A stretch of DNA of 64,000 nucleotides, from the NCBI GenBank assembly GCA_033439685.1, contig JAUEDM010000003.1, positions 340,001 to 404,000 of the forward strand, read 5' to 3'. The DNA comes from Apodospora peruviana. Lineage: Eukaryota; Ascomycota; Sordariomycetes; Sordariales; Lasiosphaeriaceae. Below the pieces are notes generated by a model. It did no database searches. It was given only the letters and a program-made list of their open reading frames with translations, and was not told the DNA's origin. The translations under genes were made by a program, and so were the position numbers. Below are positions 53,200 to 63,669 of the stretch, one piece after another. Numbering within the stretch: position 1 is the first letter of the stretch; each line of letters starts with the position of its first letter.

Positions 53200-55390
53200 T
53201 CATGCAACGCTAAACTCGGGAATCTCACCAACCTCGTTTCTCGGCTCCACCGCCACTTTATACGACACCCTCCACCTCAACTTGATCCCCTCGACCCTCT
53301 TCACCCGGTTCCCCGCGTGCCAGACGCTGATAGCCTGCGTCACACCGCGGCTCTGCTTCGGCCCCAGCTCCCTGCCAGATTGCGGTTGTAACTGAAGTTC
53401 GTATCCCTACATTTTTCATCAATGTCAGCTTCGGTATATGGACCCCCTCAAAAAATAAAAGACGACAAAAACCAACCTTCGTAACCGCGAGCTGAAAGTG
53501 CAGTTCAGAAACCTGCGAGGCCGTATTATTCGTAAAGGTAAACAACAAATCAAGATTTGGGCTCGTCGCCACCGCCCTGCTGGCGAGCAAGTCAATCTTG
53601 AGGCTCGTGTTACTGATCGTGGTCCTGTACTCCCGAGGCTTCCCGGCTTCAGGGGGTAGCGCGGACGAAAATGACCACTCGTCGTCGTCGTTGTTTGTAT
53701 TTACGAGAGCAGCGCCACCAGCAGCAGCCCTCGAAGGAGGCGGCGCAGGTGACGAAGCGGCCGGCGGCGGTTTCGACGACGGGGAGAACGACTGTGACCC
53801 GAGCGAGGCAAACGGATCGGCCGCAGGTTGCTGTTTCGAAGGCGGCGCAAACGTAGAGCCCCTCATGGATAGGGGCGGCTGCGGGGTGGTCGATTGGGAT
53901 GATGGAGGAGAGGTGAAAGACGAGAACTGAGAAAAGGAGGAAGACATCCCAGGGGTTTGCTGCTGCATCAATCCCGAGATTGGTCCCTTTGCGCTGTTAC
54001 TTTGCGTCACTGATGAGAGCAATGCCGGTCCAGGGAGATCTATATAAAAGAAAATTGTTAACAACTGGCCTTTCCTCTGGTTGAAATCATAGAAGCGGAC
54101 GTACTTGTATTGGCACCGAACCCCAAAGCAATCCCGCCCGTTTGGCCATAGCTGCTGGTGTCGCCTAACGAAAGCCCGAGAAGGTCGTTCTCAACACCAG
54201 CGGGCTGCAAACCTGCTTGACTGGCGCCATTCGTGTCTGCGTCGACATCGAGATCGATTAACGACAGCTCATTCGCCGCGCTCTTTCCACCGCTGCCCAA
54301 GGCAGATATCGGCGCCCCCTGAGCTAGTTGCTTCGCGCCCTCCATGTCGCCCTTCTTCAACAACTTGTATCGCTCAACGGTTCGGTGTATGCTGTCATTA
54401 ATCTCAAGCAACTTGGCCACGGCCTCGTGGTCGTCAGATTCCTCTTCACACATCTTCTGGATCTTTGGCTGGGCACTTGACAGAGCAGAGGCGAGCTCCG
54501 AGAAGACATCGCCGTCGGTCATCTTGTCGCCTGGTTGGAAGGCTTCTAACCTTTCCTCGAGGAGTCGCGCCTTCTGCTGGATCTTGCCAACATCCTCAGC
54601 GGCCTTGGCACGGTAGTCCACCTTGGACCTGGTATCGTAGCCTGCCATAATCTTCATAAGCCGGTTCGCCTCTTGCAGATCCTCAGGCGCGCCTCTCCGG
54701 ATGAGCTCCTGCAGCTTGGCAGATTGCGCCTCCCGCTCCTCCTCTTCCATTTCCTCGGCTGATTTAAGGTTCTATTCGTTGTCAAGTCAGCAGCCATACA
54801 CATGCCTCCGCCATATGAGGAGCACAGGTGCCAACAACACGTACATCGCTTGGATTCAGCACCGCTGCGTCCTCCCTCCTGACTTCAGGGAAGGTGTATC
54901 CCTTATAACTCAGCAACCGATGCATATCGCGGATGAAGCCCAAATCCTCCTTGTACCTGCTGGTCTCGCAGATGGTGCCGCGCCATTCCTCAATGGCCTC
55001 GAGTATCTTCATCTGCACGCGCGTGGGACGGATGGGCGGCCGTTCGGGGAACTTCCTGACCAGCTCGTTGAGGAACTCCTTGGTGCTGATCTGGAGGTGG
55101 AAGGGGTAGCCGCAGTTCTTGACGCAGATGTCGAGCAGGCTGAGGGCGAGGAGGGCCACGTTGGGGTTGCGGTGGTTGATGTAGTTGACGATGGCGACGG
55201 CCGCCTCGCGCGGGGCGGTGCCCTTCTTGGAGTTGATCAGGTCCGAGATCTCGAGGTTCAGGGCGAGGTTCGGCTCGTAGTTCTCGGCGCTGCAGGCGGC
55301 CTGGATGAAGCGCTGGAGCTGCGACGGCGCCGGAGCGCCCATTTCAGCCCAGCGGTCCCGGGTGGCGTACCGCGCAGAAGCCGCCTCCAT
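53200..55390 (-). CDS. GGA-type Golgi sorting adaptor (VHS-GAT-GAE)
   Basis: Exons 55390-54845, 54771-54105, 54039-53477 and 53406-53200 (introns of 73, 65 and 70 nt) give 660 aa. A VHS domain spans about 22-165 (PNLALNLEISDLINSKKGTA, VALLALSLLDICVKNCG, FLNELVRKFP). A GAT domain of helices follows from 183 to about 330 (EEEEREAQSAKLQELIRRG, EANRLMKIMAGYDTRSK, LLEINDSIHRTVERYKLLKK). A disordered hinge carries a possible clathrin-binding DLLGLSLGD. A gamma-adaptin-ear domain closes the protein from about 530 (SLKIDLLASRAVA, LDLLFTFTNNTASQVSELHF, GYELQLQPQSGRELGP). The last exon uses a different frame from the longest open frame and restores the ear. GGAs bind Arf1, clathrin and cargo tails to move proteins from the trans-Golgi to endosomes. 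It is divergent from TSR3. Confidence 0.94.
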
Positions 55391-55994
55391 CCTTCTTCTG
55401 TTTTGACGTTTCTCTCGATGTTTACCGTCTTGGCGCCGGCCCGTGTCGAAGTGAGGGGAAATTGAACGGGCGTCAGGTACGGATCGGATCGGCTGGTGAT
55501 TGTATTTTGGCTCTTCCGTCTGGACAGTCCTAGTTCCGGCGACCTGGGATTGTGTGTGCAGCGAAGGCGTACGTAGCTTGGCAATTTTGGGGAATACGAT
55601 GAACGGAAGCTGCTGGATTTATTTCGGTGCCTCGGCGGCGGGCGTTGCGGGCGTCGTCAGTCCAGCGCGGCAGGCAGCCCACTTTCATGATCCTTGAAGG
55701 TCTTGTCGCCGCCCAGCCTGTCGCCGAGGCTAAAGCTTGGACCCTTTCCTTGGGCAGCTCTCCTCTCAAACCACTGTGGGCTGCTCCCAGCAAGCGGTGA
55801 GTTTACTGGGAGCGGGGAGGTGGGGTGAACTTTATCCATTCCTAAGGACAGCCACAAATGCCCCTCCAAACTTGCCACAGTCAATATCAACCAAAATATC
55901 AGCGACATCACCAACGAGGGAAGCAAATCAACATTCAATTATATCCTGCAAATCATATAAACAATTCAGCACTCCATCTTCTACACCACAAACG
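55391..55994. promoter_or_regulatory. bidirectional promoter between GGA gene and TSR3
   Basis: 604 bp separates two divergent starts. No TATA box is evident; the TSR3-side leader is A/C-rich (near 55905-55990). I see no other feature. Confidence 0.45.
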
Positions 55995-57305
55995 ATGGTT
56001 CGGCACAAGAAAGACAACTTCTCCTCCCGAGGAAAGCACATCCACCGCGGCCCCCCGCGAGGATCAGGAGGAGGCGGCTCCCGCGCGCTCGAGAATGACG
56101 ACAATTCCAGTCCCCTAGACTCCAACGACAGGCTATCCGGCGGCAGACAGCGCCCAGCGTTCAAAGCCGCCTGCTGGGACCTTGGACACTGCGACCCCAA
56201 GCGATGCTCCGGCAAGAAACTCATGAAGCTCGGCCTCATGCGCGAGCTCCACCTCGGCCAGCGGCACTCGGGTGTCATCATCACCCCCAACGGCAAGCAG
56301 GTCATCTCGCCCGCCGACAAAGAACTCCTCGAGAAATACGGCGCCGCGGTGGTGGAGTGCTCGTGGGCGCGCACGCAAGAAGTCCAATGGAACAAGGTCG
56401 GCGGTAAGTGCGAGCGCCTGCTCCCGTACCTGGTGGCCGCCAACTCGGTCAACTACGGCAAGCCGTGGCGTCTGAACTGTGTCGAGGCGTTGGCGGCCGC
56501 CTACGCCATCTGCGGACACGCCGACTGGGCGCGGGAAATTCTCGCGCCGTTTTCGTATGGCGAGGCCTTCCTGGAAATCAACTCGTCGCTGCTCAAGAAA
56601 TACGCCGCCTGCGAAGACGCAGCCGCGATCAAAAAGGCCGAGGAGGAGTGGATGGAGCGGCTGGAGAGGGAATACACCGAGAACCGAGAGGAGACCGCAG
56701 GTGTTGGTGGAACGGACCTCTGGGCGGGCGGAAACGTGAACCGCAGGGCAGCAGCTATCTCATCCGACGACGAAGACGATGATGATGACGACAACAGCGA
56801 CGACGACCAAGAAAAAGAAGACGAAGAAGGAAGCATAGACGGTATATACCTAGGGAAAAAACCGCCGCCCAGGCTCGGCGCCGACACGTTAATACCCCAG
56901 CAAGCAAAAGACCCATTCGCGATATCAGATGACGAAGATTCTGACGACGACGCCGAGATGCAAGCCCAGCTGGAAGCGATACGGCGGAAAATTCTGGTGT
57001 CAAAACCGTTTGCGAATCCTGTCGCACCGGAAGACAAAAAGAAGGCGCCCCTGGAGACGATCCCTCGGCCTCAGCCTGCCGCGCCGTATTCGCACCACAA
57101 ATTCAAGCCCGACTCTGACGCCGAACCGGATTCGGATAACAATGGGTCCGGTGACGACGACGACGACGACTTTGATAATATTATTGCCGCCACGCCGGTT
57201 ACCGATAGGATAGGCCTCGCCAAGCTGGAAAAGGAACGCTCGAGGGCGACTACCATTTCCAGAACATTTTCGTCGACTACGATATCTGCGCCGAAAAGGG
57301 GGTAA
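55995..57305 (+). CDS. TSR3: 18S rRNA aminocarboxypropyltransferase TSR3
   Basis: This is a single exon of 436 aa from ATG 55995 (MVRHKKDNFSSRGKHIHRG). The conserved TSR3 core covers about residues 56-235: AFKAACWDLGHCDPKRCSGK (the RLI-like N-terminal part), SGVIITPNGKQVISPADKEL, VVECSWARTQEV, LLPYLVAANSVNYGKPWRLN, VEALAAAYAICGHADWAREI and FSYGEAFLEINSSLLKKY. The first 55 residues are basic and glycine-rich. The C-terminal 200 residues are disordered with several Asp/Glu runs (DDEDDDDDDNSDDD), as usual in fungal homologues. TSR3 transfers the acp group from S-adenosylmethionine to a hypermodified uridine in 18S rRNA during late cytoplasmic 40S maturation. It converges on the mitochondrial IF2 gene. 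Confidence 0.95.
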   Translation: MVRHKKDNFSSRGKHIHRGPPRGSGGGGSRALENDDNSSPLDSNDRLSGGRQRPAFKAACWDLGHCDPKRCSGKKLMKLGLMRELHLGQRHSGVIITPNGKQVISPADKELLEKYGAAVVECSWARTQEVQWNKVGGKCERLLPYLVAANSVNYGKPWRLNCVEALAAAYAICGHADWAREILAPFSYGEAFLEINSSLLKKYAACEDAAAIKKAEEEWMERLEREYTENREETAGVGGTDLWAGGNVNRRAAAISSDDEDDDDDDNSDDDQEKEDEEGSIDGIYLGKKPPPRLGADTLIPQQAKDPFAISDDEDSDDDAEMQAQLEAIRRKILVSKPFANPVAPEDKKKAPLETIPRPQPAAPYSHHKFKPDSDAEPDSDNNGSGDDDDDDFDNIIAATPVTDRIGLAKLEKERSRATTISRTFSSTTISAPKRG

Positions 57306-57657
57306 TAAGTCAGTCTGTCGTCATGGGTGGTAGTAGCTGCAAAGGTCATCTTGATTTTGCTGTACAAAAAAATCCTAAAGGGGGGAGTGATTTGTGTCGT
57401 ATGTTATATTTTACATGCAATGAATGGCCTGAATCTACAGATATATATGTACAATACAAAAGAAAAAAAAATAGACATCTATGCTCTAAACATTTCCTTC
57501 TTTATCTACCCAAGAATTTTGGCCAACGGTATATCATGACGCCCTATTGTCCGCCCTCCAAAGTTGTGATGATGCTTGTGTTTTCATTCCCCTTCCCACA
57601 TTCTTACACTTTATACACGGCGCGGCTACTTATTGCCCAACCATATGTAGCAGTCGT
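57306..57657. other. convergent 3' flank of TSR3 and IFM1
   Basis: 352 bp between two stop codons, AT-rich, with no feature of its own. Confidence 0.5.
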
Positions 57658-60600
57658 CTAAGGTAGCCGTCTCTTTTCCACCACCTCCTCAACCACCTGA
57701 ATAGTGTCGCCTTGCTTGAAATCCTCAAAGCCATGGAAAGAGACACCGCATTCGGCGCCTTTCTTAACCTCGGTGACATTTTTCTTGCCTTGCTTGAGAG
57801 TATCAATAGGTCCTATATTGCAAAACATCAGTACCAGTCCACTTCATATTCAAGCGTAAATCAGGGAAGATCTTACCAGTAAAAACCTCCTCGCCAGCCC
57901 TCATAATCCTGACCGTCGAAGCGCTTCCAACATGCCCGTTCCGTATCCTGCACCCAGCAATATTCTTGTACTGGCGACCTTTAACATTGATAGGAAAAAC
58001 CTGCAGAATCTCCGCCTCGCCCACAACCTTGCTCGAAATGTTAGGCGTCAGCAGTTCCGAAAGTATATCCTTGACCTCCTCGACCAAATGGTAAATAATG
58101 TTATGCTCCAGGATCTTGACACCCGCGTTGCCGGCCATGCGCTTGATGTGTCCCGGCACCGGATTATTAAAGTTGATGATATGACTGCCCGAGACGGCGG
58201 CATGGTCAACATCGGACTCGGTAATCTGTCCCGCGTGCGACATCAAGATCCTCGGTCTGACCTCATTGTTTCCGATCTCCTGGATCGAGTTGCAGACGGC
58301 CTCGACGGACCCGTGCACATCACCCTTGACCGTGAAGTTGACGATTTTAGGCCCGACGTGCCCCTCAGAAACTTCGGCCGGGTCCTCGCCCGCCTTCTCA
58401 GCGGCAGCTTCTGCTGCGGCCTTCTCGCGCTTGTCCTGGTCTTGCTGTGTCAGCTGCGACAACGCGTCTACCCGATCATTCTGCTCCAGACGGTACCGCA
58501 CAGCGCTGTCAGCCTTGTCCTTGTCGGGAGCCTGGAGAACCTGGTCGCCTGCAGCAGGCGGGTCTTTCCACCCGAGCACCTCTACTGCTGTGCCCGGGGG
58601 CGCCTCGTCGACTTCGAGGCCAGCTTCGTTGCGAAGCGTGCGGATCCTGGTGGACACGGTGCCTGCGACAATGAAGTCACCAGGTCGAAGGGTACCTCGC
58701 TTTACCAGGATTGTAGCGACACGTCCGATCGGTTTGATGCTTGATTCCAACACCCAGCCCTCGGCCATGCCGTCCGTCTCGGCGCGTATGTCCATGACCT
58801 CGGAGAGAAGGACGATATTCTCTTCCAGGTCGTCCATGCCTAGGCCGGTCTTGCCGCTGACAGGGACGACCTGTACGTCGCCACCAAAATCCTCAATCTC
58901 AACTCCCTGAGCTGCGAGATCCGATTTAACACGATCAACGTTCGCGTCCGGCTTATCGGCCTTTGTGATGGCGACAACGATCGGCACTTTGGCTGCCCGG
59001 GCATGCTTCAGTGCCTCGATGGTTTGAGGTTTCACGCTGTCGTCGGCAGCAACGACGAGAATCGCGATATCTGTCACATTCGCGCCGCGCTGCCGCATCT
59101 CCACAAAGGCGGCATGCCCAGGGGTGTCGAGAAAGGTGATTTGTTTGCCAGACTTCATCTCGACGGAAAACGCACCGATATGCTGGGTGATACCGCCGTG
59201 TTCCTGCGCCGCGATCGACGACTTTCGCAGAAAATCGAGTAGCGTCGTCTTGCCGTGATCAACGTGGCCCATGATCGTGACAACTGGCGGTCGGGGCGGC
59301 AATAACGAGGGATCCTCGGCTGCAGGACGCGGTTTCAAGTCCTGGCCTTCGCCTGTTTCCACGGTCGGCTCGAAGCCGTACTCTTGGGCAACGATGGCTG
59401 CCGTTTCGCCCGTCATGATGCTCTCTTTGTTGATATCCTCGAACCCAAGATCGATCATCTCCTGGAGGAATTGCTTGGGTTTCACGCCAAGCGCGGATGC
59501 AAGGTTGGCCACGCTGATAAATTCGGGAAGCAGGATAGGAATTGGACCTGCTTCTGCCAGAGCCAACTGCCGCTCTCTCTCCTTCTCCGCTTTCCTCTCC
59601 GCTTTCCGGCGACGACGTTCTTTAACATCTTCAAAGTCGTCCTCGCCCTCCTCCTCCCGTCCGTTACGCCGGGATGTTTGCTTTTTGGGCTTCTCGGGCC
59701 GGTCTGAGCGGGCGGAACGGTCTCGCCGGTTGGGCTCTTCACTGGGAGTAGTAGCTGCAGGCTTCGGCTCTTGTCGCCAGTTGCGTTCTTGATCAGAGGT
59801 AGCGGATGTAGACCTCGAGTCTCTCGTTTGCTTTGCTGGGTTGGAACGCGTGGGCCCATCAAGGTGTGGCGTGGTCCGAGCCCAGGTGTCATCCGCATTC
59901 AAGGACTTCGCACCGATCATCGGTCGTGCGTCTTGTGGTCTCTCCCAGTCTGATGTATCGATGTTCCTGGTCGTCTTCCTTGGTGGCGTCTTCTGATCTG
60001 GCTCAATGTTAGTCATGAGCTTCTCCCATTGGTCTCCGTTGCCGTTAGTCGTCGCTTCGGCTCGTGTGGTTTGTTGTGTAGTTGCATCGTTTTTCCTTTT
60101 AGACCTCAGTTCGGCTTCAGCCCAGAAATCGCGTGCAAGTTTCCCTTGCTCGGGCTTCCTTCCGACAGGATCTGGAAGAGAACTCGACGGTCCCACCTTG
60201 CCATCACTCCTTCTGTATCCCCAGCTTTTCGTCCCGAATGGCAGGGGTCGGGCTCGGTCTGGTGCCGGGGTATATCGTAACCTGGACGCTCCAAAACTGC
60301 CGAGGGAGCTTGAGCTCGCGCTGCTGGAAGCCTCTGAAGTCGGAACGCTCTGCTGTTTGATTTCATATGCCCTCCGTCTTGCCGCAGCCGCAGCCTCGAC
60401 CTTGGCCAGAGCCTCTTTCCGTCGAGCCTCAGTCTCTGCCTCCTTCCGCAACCTCTCAGCTTTCTCGGCCTCGGCCCGGCGAGCGGCTGCTGCAGCCTCT
60501 CTATCCTCGCGCTCTTTCGCGTTCAGAGAGGATCTTGTCGAACCCCATGTACTCGAACCCCAACCCTTTGTCGGCGGAGGCTGCGCAGGAGTATTGATGG

Positions 60601-60910
60601 TAGGAATGATGGGAACATCCGGGGCGAAGGAGAACGGGGTGGATTCGTCGTTGGAAGATGCCGTCGGTTGCTTTCGGGGAGCATTATTCGGCGACCAGGA
60701 CGAGGCAGGCGACGACGAGTTAGAGTTAGCAGGCTGGCCCCAGGCGTACGAACGACGAGTAGCCGGGAGAGCTACAAGCTGCCTGTGGCGGCATAGCAAG
60801 CACACGGAGGAGCCCCTCCTCTGTTTCTAAACGGCATTAGATCCCAAAAGTCATATGGTAATATAAAGTCCAGGGCGATAGCATACCTGCCATAATCCGC
60901 CTCGAAACAT
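57658..60910 (-). CDS. IFM1: mitochondrial translation initiation factor IF-2
   Basis: Three exons are supported: 60910-60887 (only 8 codons, MFRGGLWQ), 60820-57877 and 57812-57658, with introns of 66 and 64 nt; the product is 1040 aa. The long exon is open upstream only to a stop next to the TAGAAACAG acceptor and has no good ATG. The short first exon therefore supplies the start and completes an Arg-rich mitochondrial presequence (RRGSSVCLLCRHRQLVA). A long disordered, charged N-terminal region follows, then an IF2 N-terminal domain (VANLASALGVKPKQFLQEMI). The GTPase domain begins near residue 525 with GHVDHGKTT, TFLDTPGHAAF and TKADKPDA, and domains II-IV follow. The last exon adds FKQGDTIQVVEEVVEKRRLP, which the unspliced frame would lose. 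It places initiator tRNA on mitochondrial ribosomes. Confidence 0.95.
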
Positions 60911-61415
60911 CCTTGACTTTGCCGGGCATAGCGCTGTCAATGATTCGGGGAAAGTGGAGGATAAAGCCTGACGATTGCGTCGCGTTTTCGAGTCGCCAAA
61001 ATTTGAATACGGGGCCGTAATCCCGGCATAGTGGCGGTACCCGGGATGCCGTTTGTGGCTAGCGCAGATTGAACGCTCAATCCTGATGGATTCTGATTGG
61101 CCAATTTTGCTCCGAGTTTTCTTGAATCCATGTCTGTATCTACGAAGTAATCCGTACCTCATCTCAAACTGCTCGATTTCATCGTCATATCAAAGTTGAA
61201 CTTGAATTCGGATTCTCGAAAAGACCGTGCCGGCATTTTACCTCGCCGGACTGACTTACTAATTATCGGCCGATAAGCTTTGTTGAAGCCCACCGCTGCC
61301 CTCATCCTCAGCTACGGAGCTACCGACAAGGTACCAGTGCCACAACGCAGTGACAGTCTCAAGAAAGTCACCTTAGGCAAGAGCTCAGAAATTTCCTGTA
61401 CCTGTACCGCGGAAG
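60911..61415. promoter_or_regulatory. bidirectional promoter between IFM1 and the next gene
   Basis: 505 bp separates divergent starts. A palindromic TTATCGGCCGATAA lies at about 61263-61276. I see no TATA box and no further gene. Confidence 0.45.
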
Positions 61416-62477
61416 ATGGCACCTTCTAAGAGGGCCGGGAAAGGTAAGGGGGGCTCATCATCATCATCCTCAACCACATCCAAAAATGCAAAAACCGGCG
61501 ACCCTCCGCGGCCGTTGAAGCGCGCCCCCGAGAACTTGCAGGCCTTTACCGAGTGGCTGTCCAAAAAGCACATCTACATCGCGCACATCGACGGCAAGCC
61601 ACGCGACTTCAAGCGCAAGATCTTCGCAGTACCCGTGCTCATGAACCTCGTCGTCGCTCTCGCCTTCGCCTGGCGGGTTTGGTACATCTTCCCCTACTAC
61701 CTACTCCTGCTCACATCAACACTCGGCTACGCCAACGAGACCACCCTGCGCGCGGCCGACCTCACCTGGCGGGCCCTCTCGCTAATCGTCGCTCGTCGCG
61801 GCGCCACCTTTCTCCTGGACTTCTGCCTCGCTGTCTTTGTCTGGCCGTGGCCGATCGAGTTCTGTGTCGGCCGCGAGCACGGGTCCCCGCTTTGGTGGCG
61901 GTGGCGCGTCGGTTTCCGCGACCGTGAGATCTACGTGCGCCGCAGCCGGGCGTGGGACCAAAGCATCGGCGACGTGATCGCCAACGGCGAAGGGCGCAAC
62001 ATCCTGTGGTCGCAGGTGCGCCTGGCCACCTCTCCCTCCCTGCTGCAGGACAAGACGGGCTACCTGACCATGAACGGCGACTGGGACCTCGACTGGGCGG
62101 CCATGGTGAGCGCGCACAACCTGGTCGACGACAAGAATTTGATCCTCGACACTTTTCGGACTCTGGTCTTGCTGCACCACGAGCAGTTCGGCTGGCTGTG
62201 CCTTGACATGAACACGGGCGACAACGCCAAGGAGGACGAGCGCCGCAGGCAGGTATTTGCCTTTCGCGACGCGCTCGCGGCCGTCGGCAAGGAGGATTTG
62301 TTCTTCAGGTGGATCGAGATTGTGCAGTTCGAGACCTCGCAGCCGGGCGGGTTCACGGGCGAGAAGCAGGTCGAGATCGCCAAGATGATTAGGGACTTGT
62401 TCAAGGAGGGCGGTATAGACTTTGACGAGTTCTGGAAGGAAAGCGCCGGGTCGGATAGCTTGGCTGGAATGTTGTAA
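61416..62477 (+). CDS. conserved fungal membrane protein of unknown function
   Basis: This is a single exon of 353 aa from ATG 61416 (MAPSKRAGKGKGG). A serine- and lysine-rich start is followed by LQAFTEWLSKKHIYIAHIDG, and hydrophobic segments lie at about 68-88, 90-105 and 129-147 (ending FVWPWPIEFCVGREHGSP). The rest is soluble and aromatic-rich (WWRWRVGFRDREIYVRRSRA, NILWSQVRLATSP, MNGDWDLDWAAMV), ending with an acidic helix (FKEGGIDFDEFWKESAG). It is a type of protein widely kept in filamentous fungi. I know no function and recognise no catalytic motif; an ER or other endomembrane site is likely from the topology. Confidence 0.82.
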   Translation: MAPSKRAGKGKGGSSSSSSTTSKNAKTGDPPRPLKRAPENLQAFTEWLSKKHIYIAHIDGKPRDFKRKIFAVPVLMNLVVALAFAWRVWYIFPYYLLLLTSTLGYANETTLRAADLTWRALSLIVARRGATFLLDFCLAVFVWPWPIEFCVGREHGSPLWWRWRVGFRDREIYVRRSRAWDQSIGDVIANGEGRNILWSQVRLATSPSLLQDKTGYLTMNGDWDLDWAAMVSAHNLVDDKNLILDTFRTLVLLHHEQFGWLCLDMNTGDNAKEDERRRQVFAFRDALAAVGKEDLFFRWIEIVQFETSQPGGFTGEKQVEIAKMIRDLFKEGGIDFDEFWKESAGSDSLAGML

Positions 62478-62694
62478 GGGTGGAAGTTCAGTGTGCACTT
62501 GTCAACCAGGTAATCAGGTCCCTCCCGGTATCATACACAACCACATAAGAGCGAATCAAACCAGAAATGGGCGCTGTCCCAAGATGGAAAGGGATCCAGA
62601 AACATATCTCGATTTCTCGCACACATTTGGCAAAGAGGATCTAATACACAAATGAGACCGTGTTTCCCTCTTGAATACGAAGAAAGTAGCCGCC

Positions 62695-63669
62695 TCATTT
62701 CTTGCTCTTGCCCTTTGCCTTGGGACCCATTGCCGCTTCACGTCTCTTGGCCTCCCTGGCATCTAACTCGGCCCTCTTCTCCTTCTCTAGGGCTTCCCGT
62801 TCCTCCTTTTCAGCCTGAGTTGTCCAATGTCAGTAAATGTGTTATAAATGCCAAAGAGCGAGATCCCAGGAAAGCCAAGGAAAAAAAAGGGGGGAAAGAA
62901 GCATACCTGTTTCCGAGCCGCCTCCGCCTCGCGCTTCTCACGAATGAGCTTGAGTCTCGCCATATCGGCCTTGGCCTCGTCCGTCTTGCCAGCCTCGTGC
63001 AGCTTGCGGTACCTCTCCTTGGCGGCAGCGGCGTCGGCGGCCTCACGCTCTTTCCGGGAAGGCGTGCCACCGGCACTGACTTTCAGCTCCTTCATACCCT
63101 CGGTGGCCGCCTGAACAGACGGAGCTTTAGTCTGGTTCCGCGCCGCCTTGGATCGGTTCGGGTTGATCGGCATCTTTTCCTCTTCGCTGCTACTATCGTC
63201 CTCGTCTGACCCACTCGGCGGCAGGTCTCCGACTTGCACAGCCTGGGCTTTAGCCTTGGCGATGGCCGCCTCCTTGCGGGCCTTCTTCTCCTTCTTGCGC
63301 GCCTCGCGGTCTAGCTCGGCGGCGGCGGCGGCCGAGCCTGACGGTCCAGCATTTTCGTCAGATTCCTCCTCAGAAGACTCCTCCTCAGAGTCCTCCTCGG
63401 AATCCTCCTCTTCGTCGGAGTCGTCTAGGTTCTTCTTCTTTTGCGCGCCCGCGCTCCACATGCTGATTTCATTGCCATCGGCGTCCAGGGGTCGGAGGTC
63501 ACGCGAGAAGTGCTTGCCGCCTAGATAAGTGAACAACATGGTCAGTCAGGGTTTCGTTGGTCTCCAGAGGGGAATTGAGGCTGGGGTGAATTTTACCTCC
63601 TCGAGTGAACTTTCTGAACTTGCCGCCTCGTCCTCGCGAGTTCCCGCCAGGTGCGCCGCGTCCGGTCAT
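62695..63669 (-). CDS. PP28/PDAP1-type casein kinase substrate phosphoprotein
   Basis: Exons 63669-63597, 63520-62907 and 62814-62695 (introns of 76 and 92 nt) encode 268 aa. The start MTGRGAPGGNSRGRGGKFRK leads, across intron 1, into GGGKHFSRDLRPLDADGNE. Then come acidic Ser/Glu blocks (DDSDEEEDSEEDSEEESSEE) that are ideal casein kinase 2 sites, a conserved NPNRSKAARNQTKAPS, and a KEREAADAAAAKERYRKLHE basic helix. The spliced end AMGPKAKGKSKK is replaced by unrelated sequence if intron 2 is read through. The PP28 family (human PDAP1) is conserved in eukaryotes; it is phosphorylated by casein kinase and has been linked to growth signalling, but its molecular role is unclear. It converges on the membrane-protein gene, 217 bp apart. 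Confidence 0.92.

Noticed and set aside
57932..58744. 270-codon frame antisense to IFM1
   Set aside because: It is a shadow of a strongly conserved GTPase gene and has no family features of its own.
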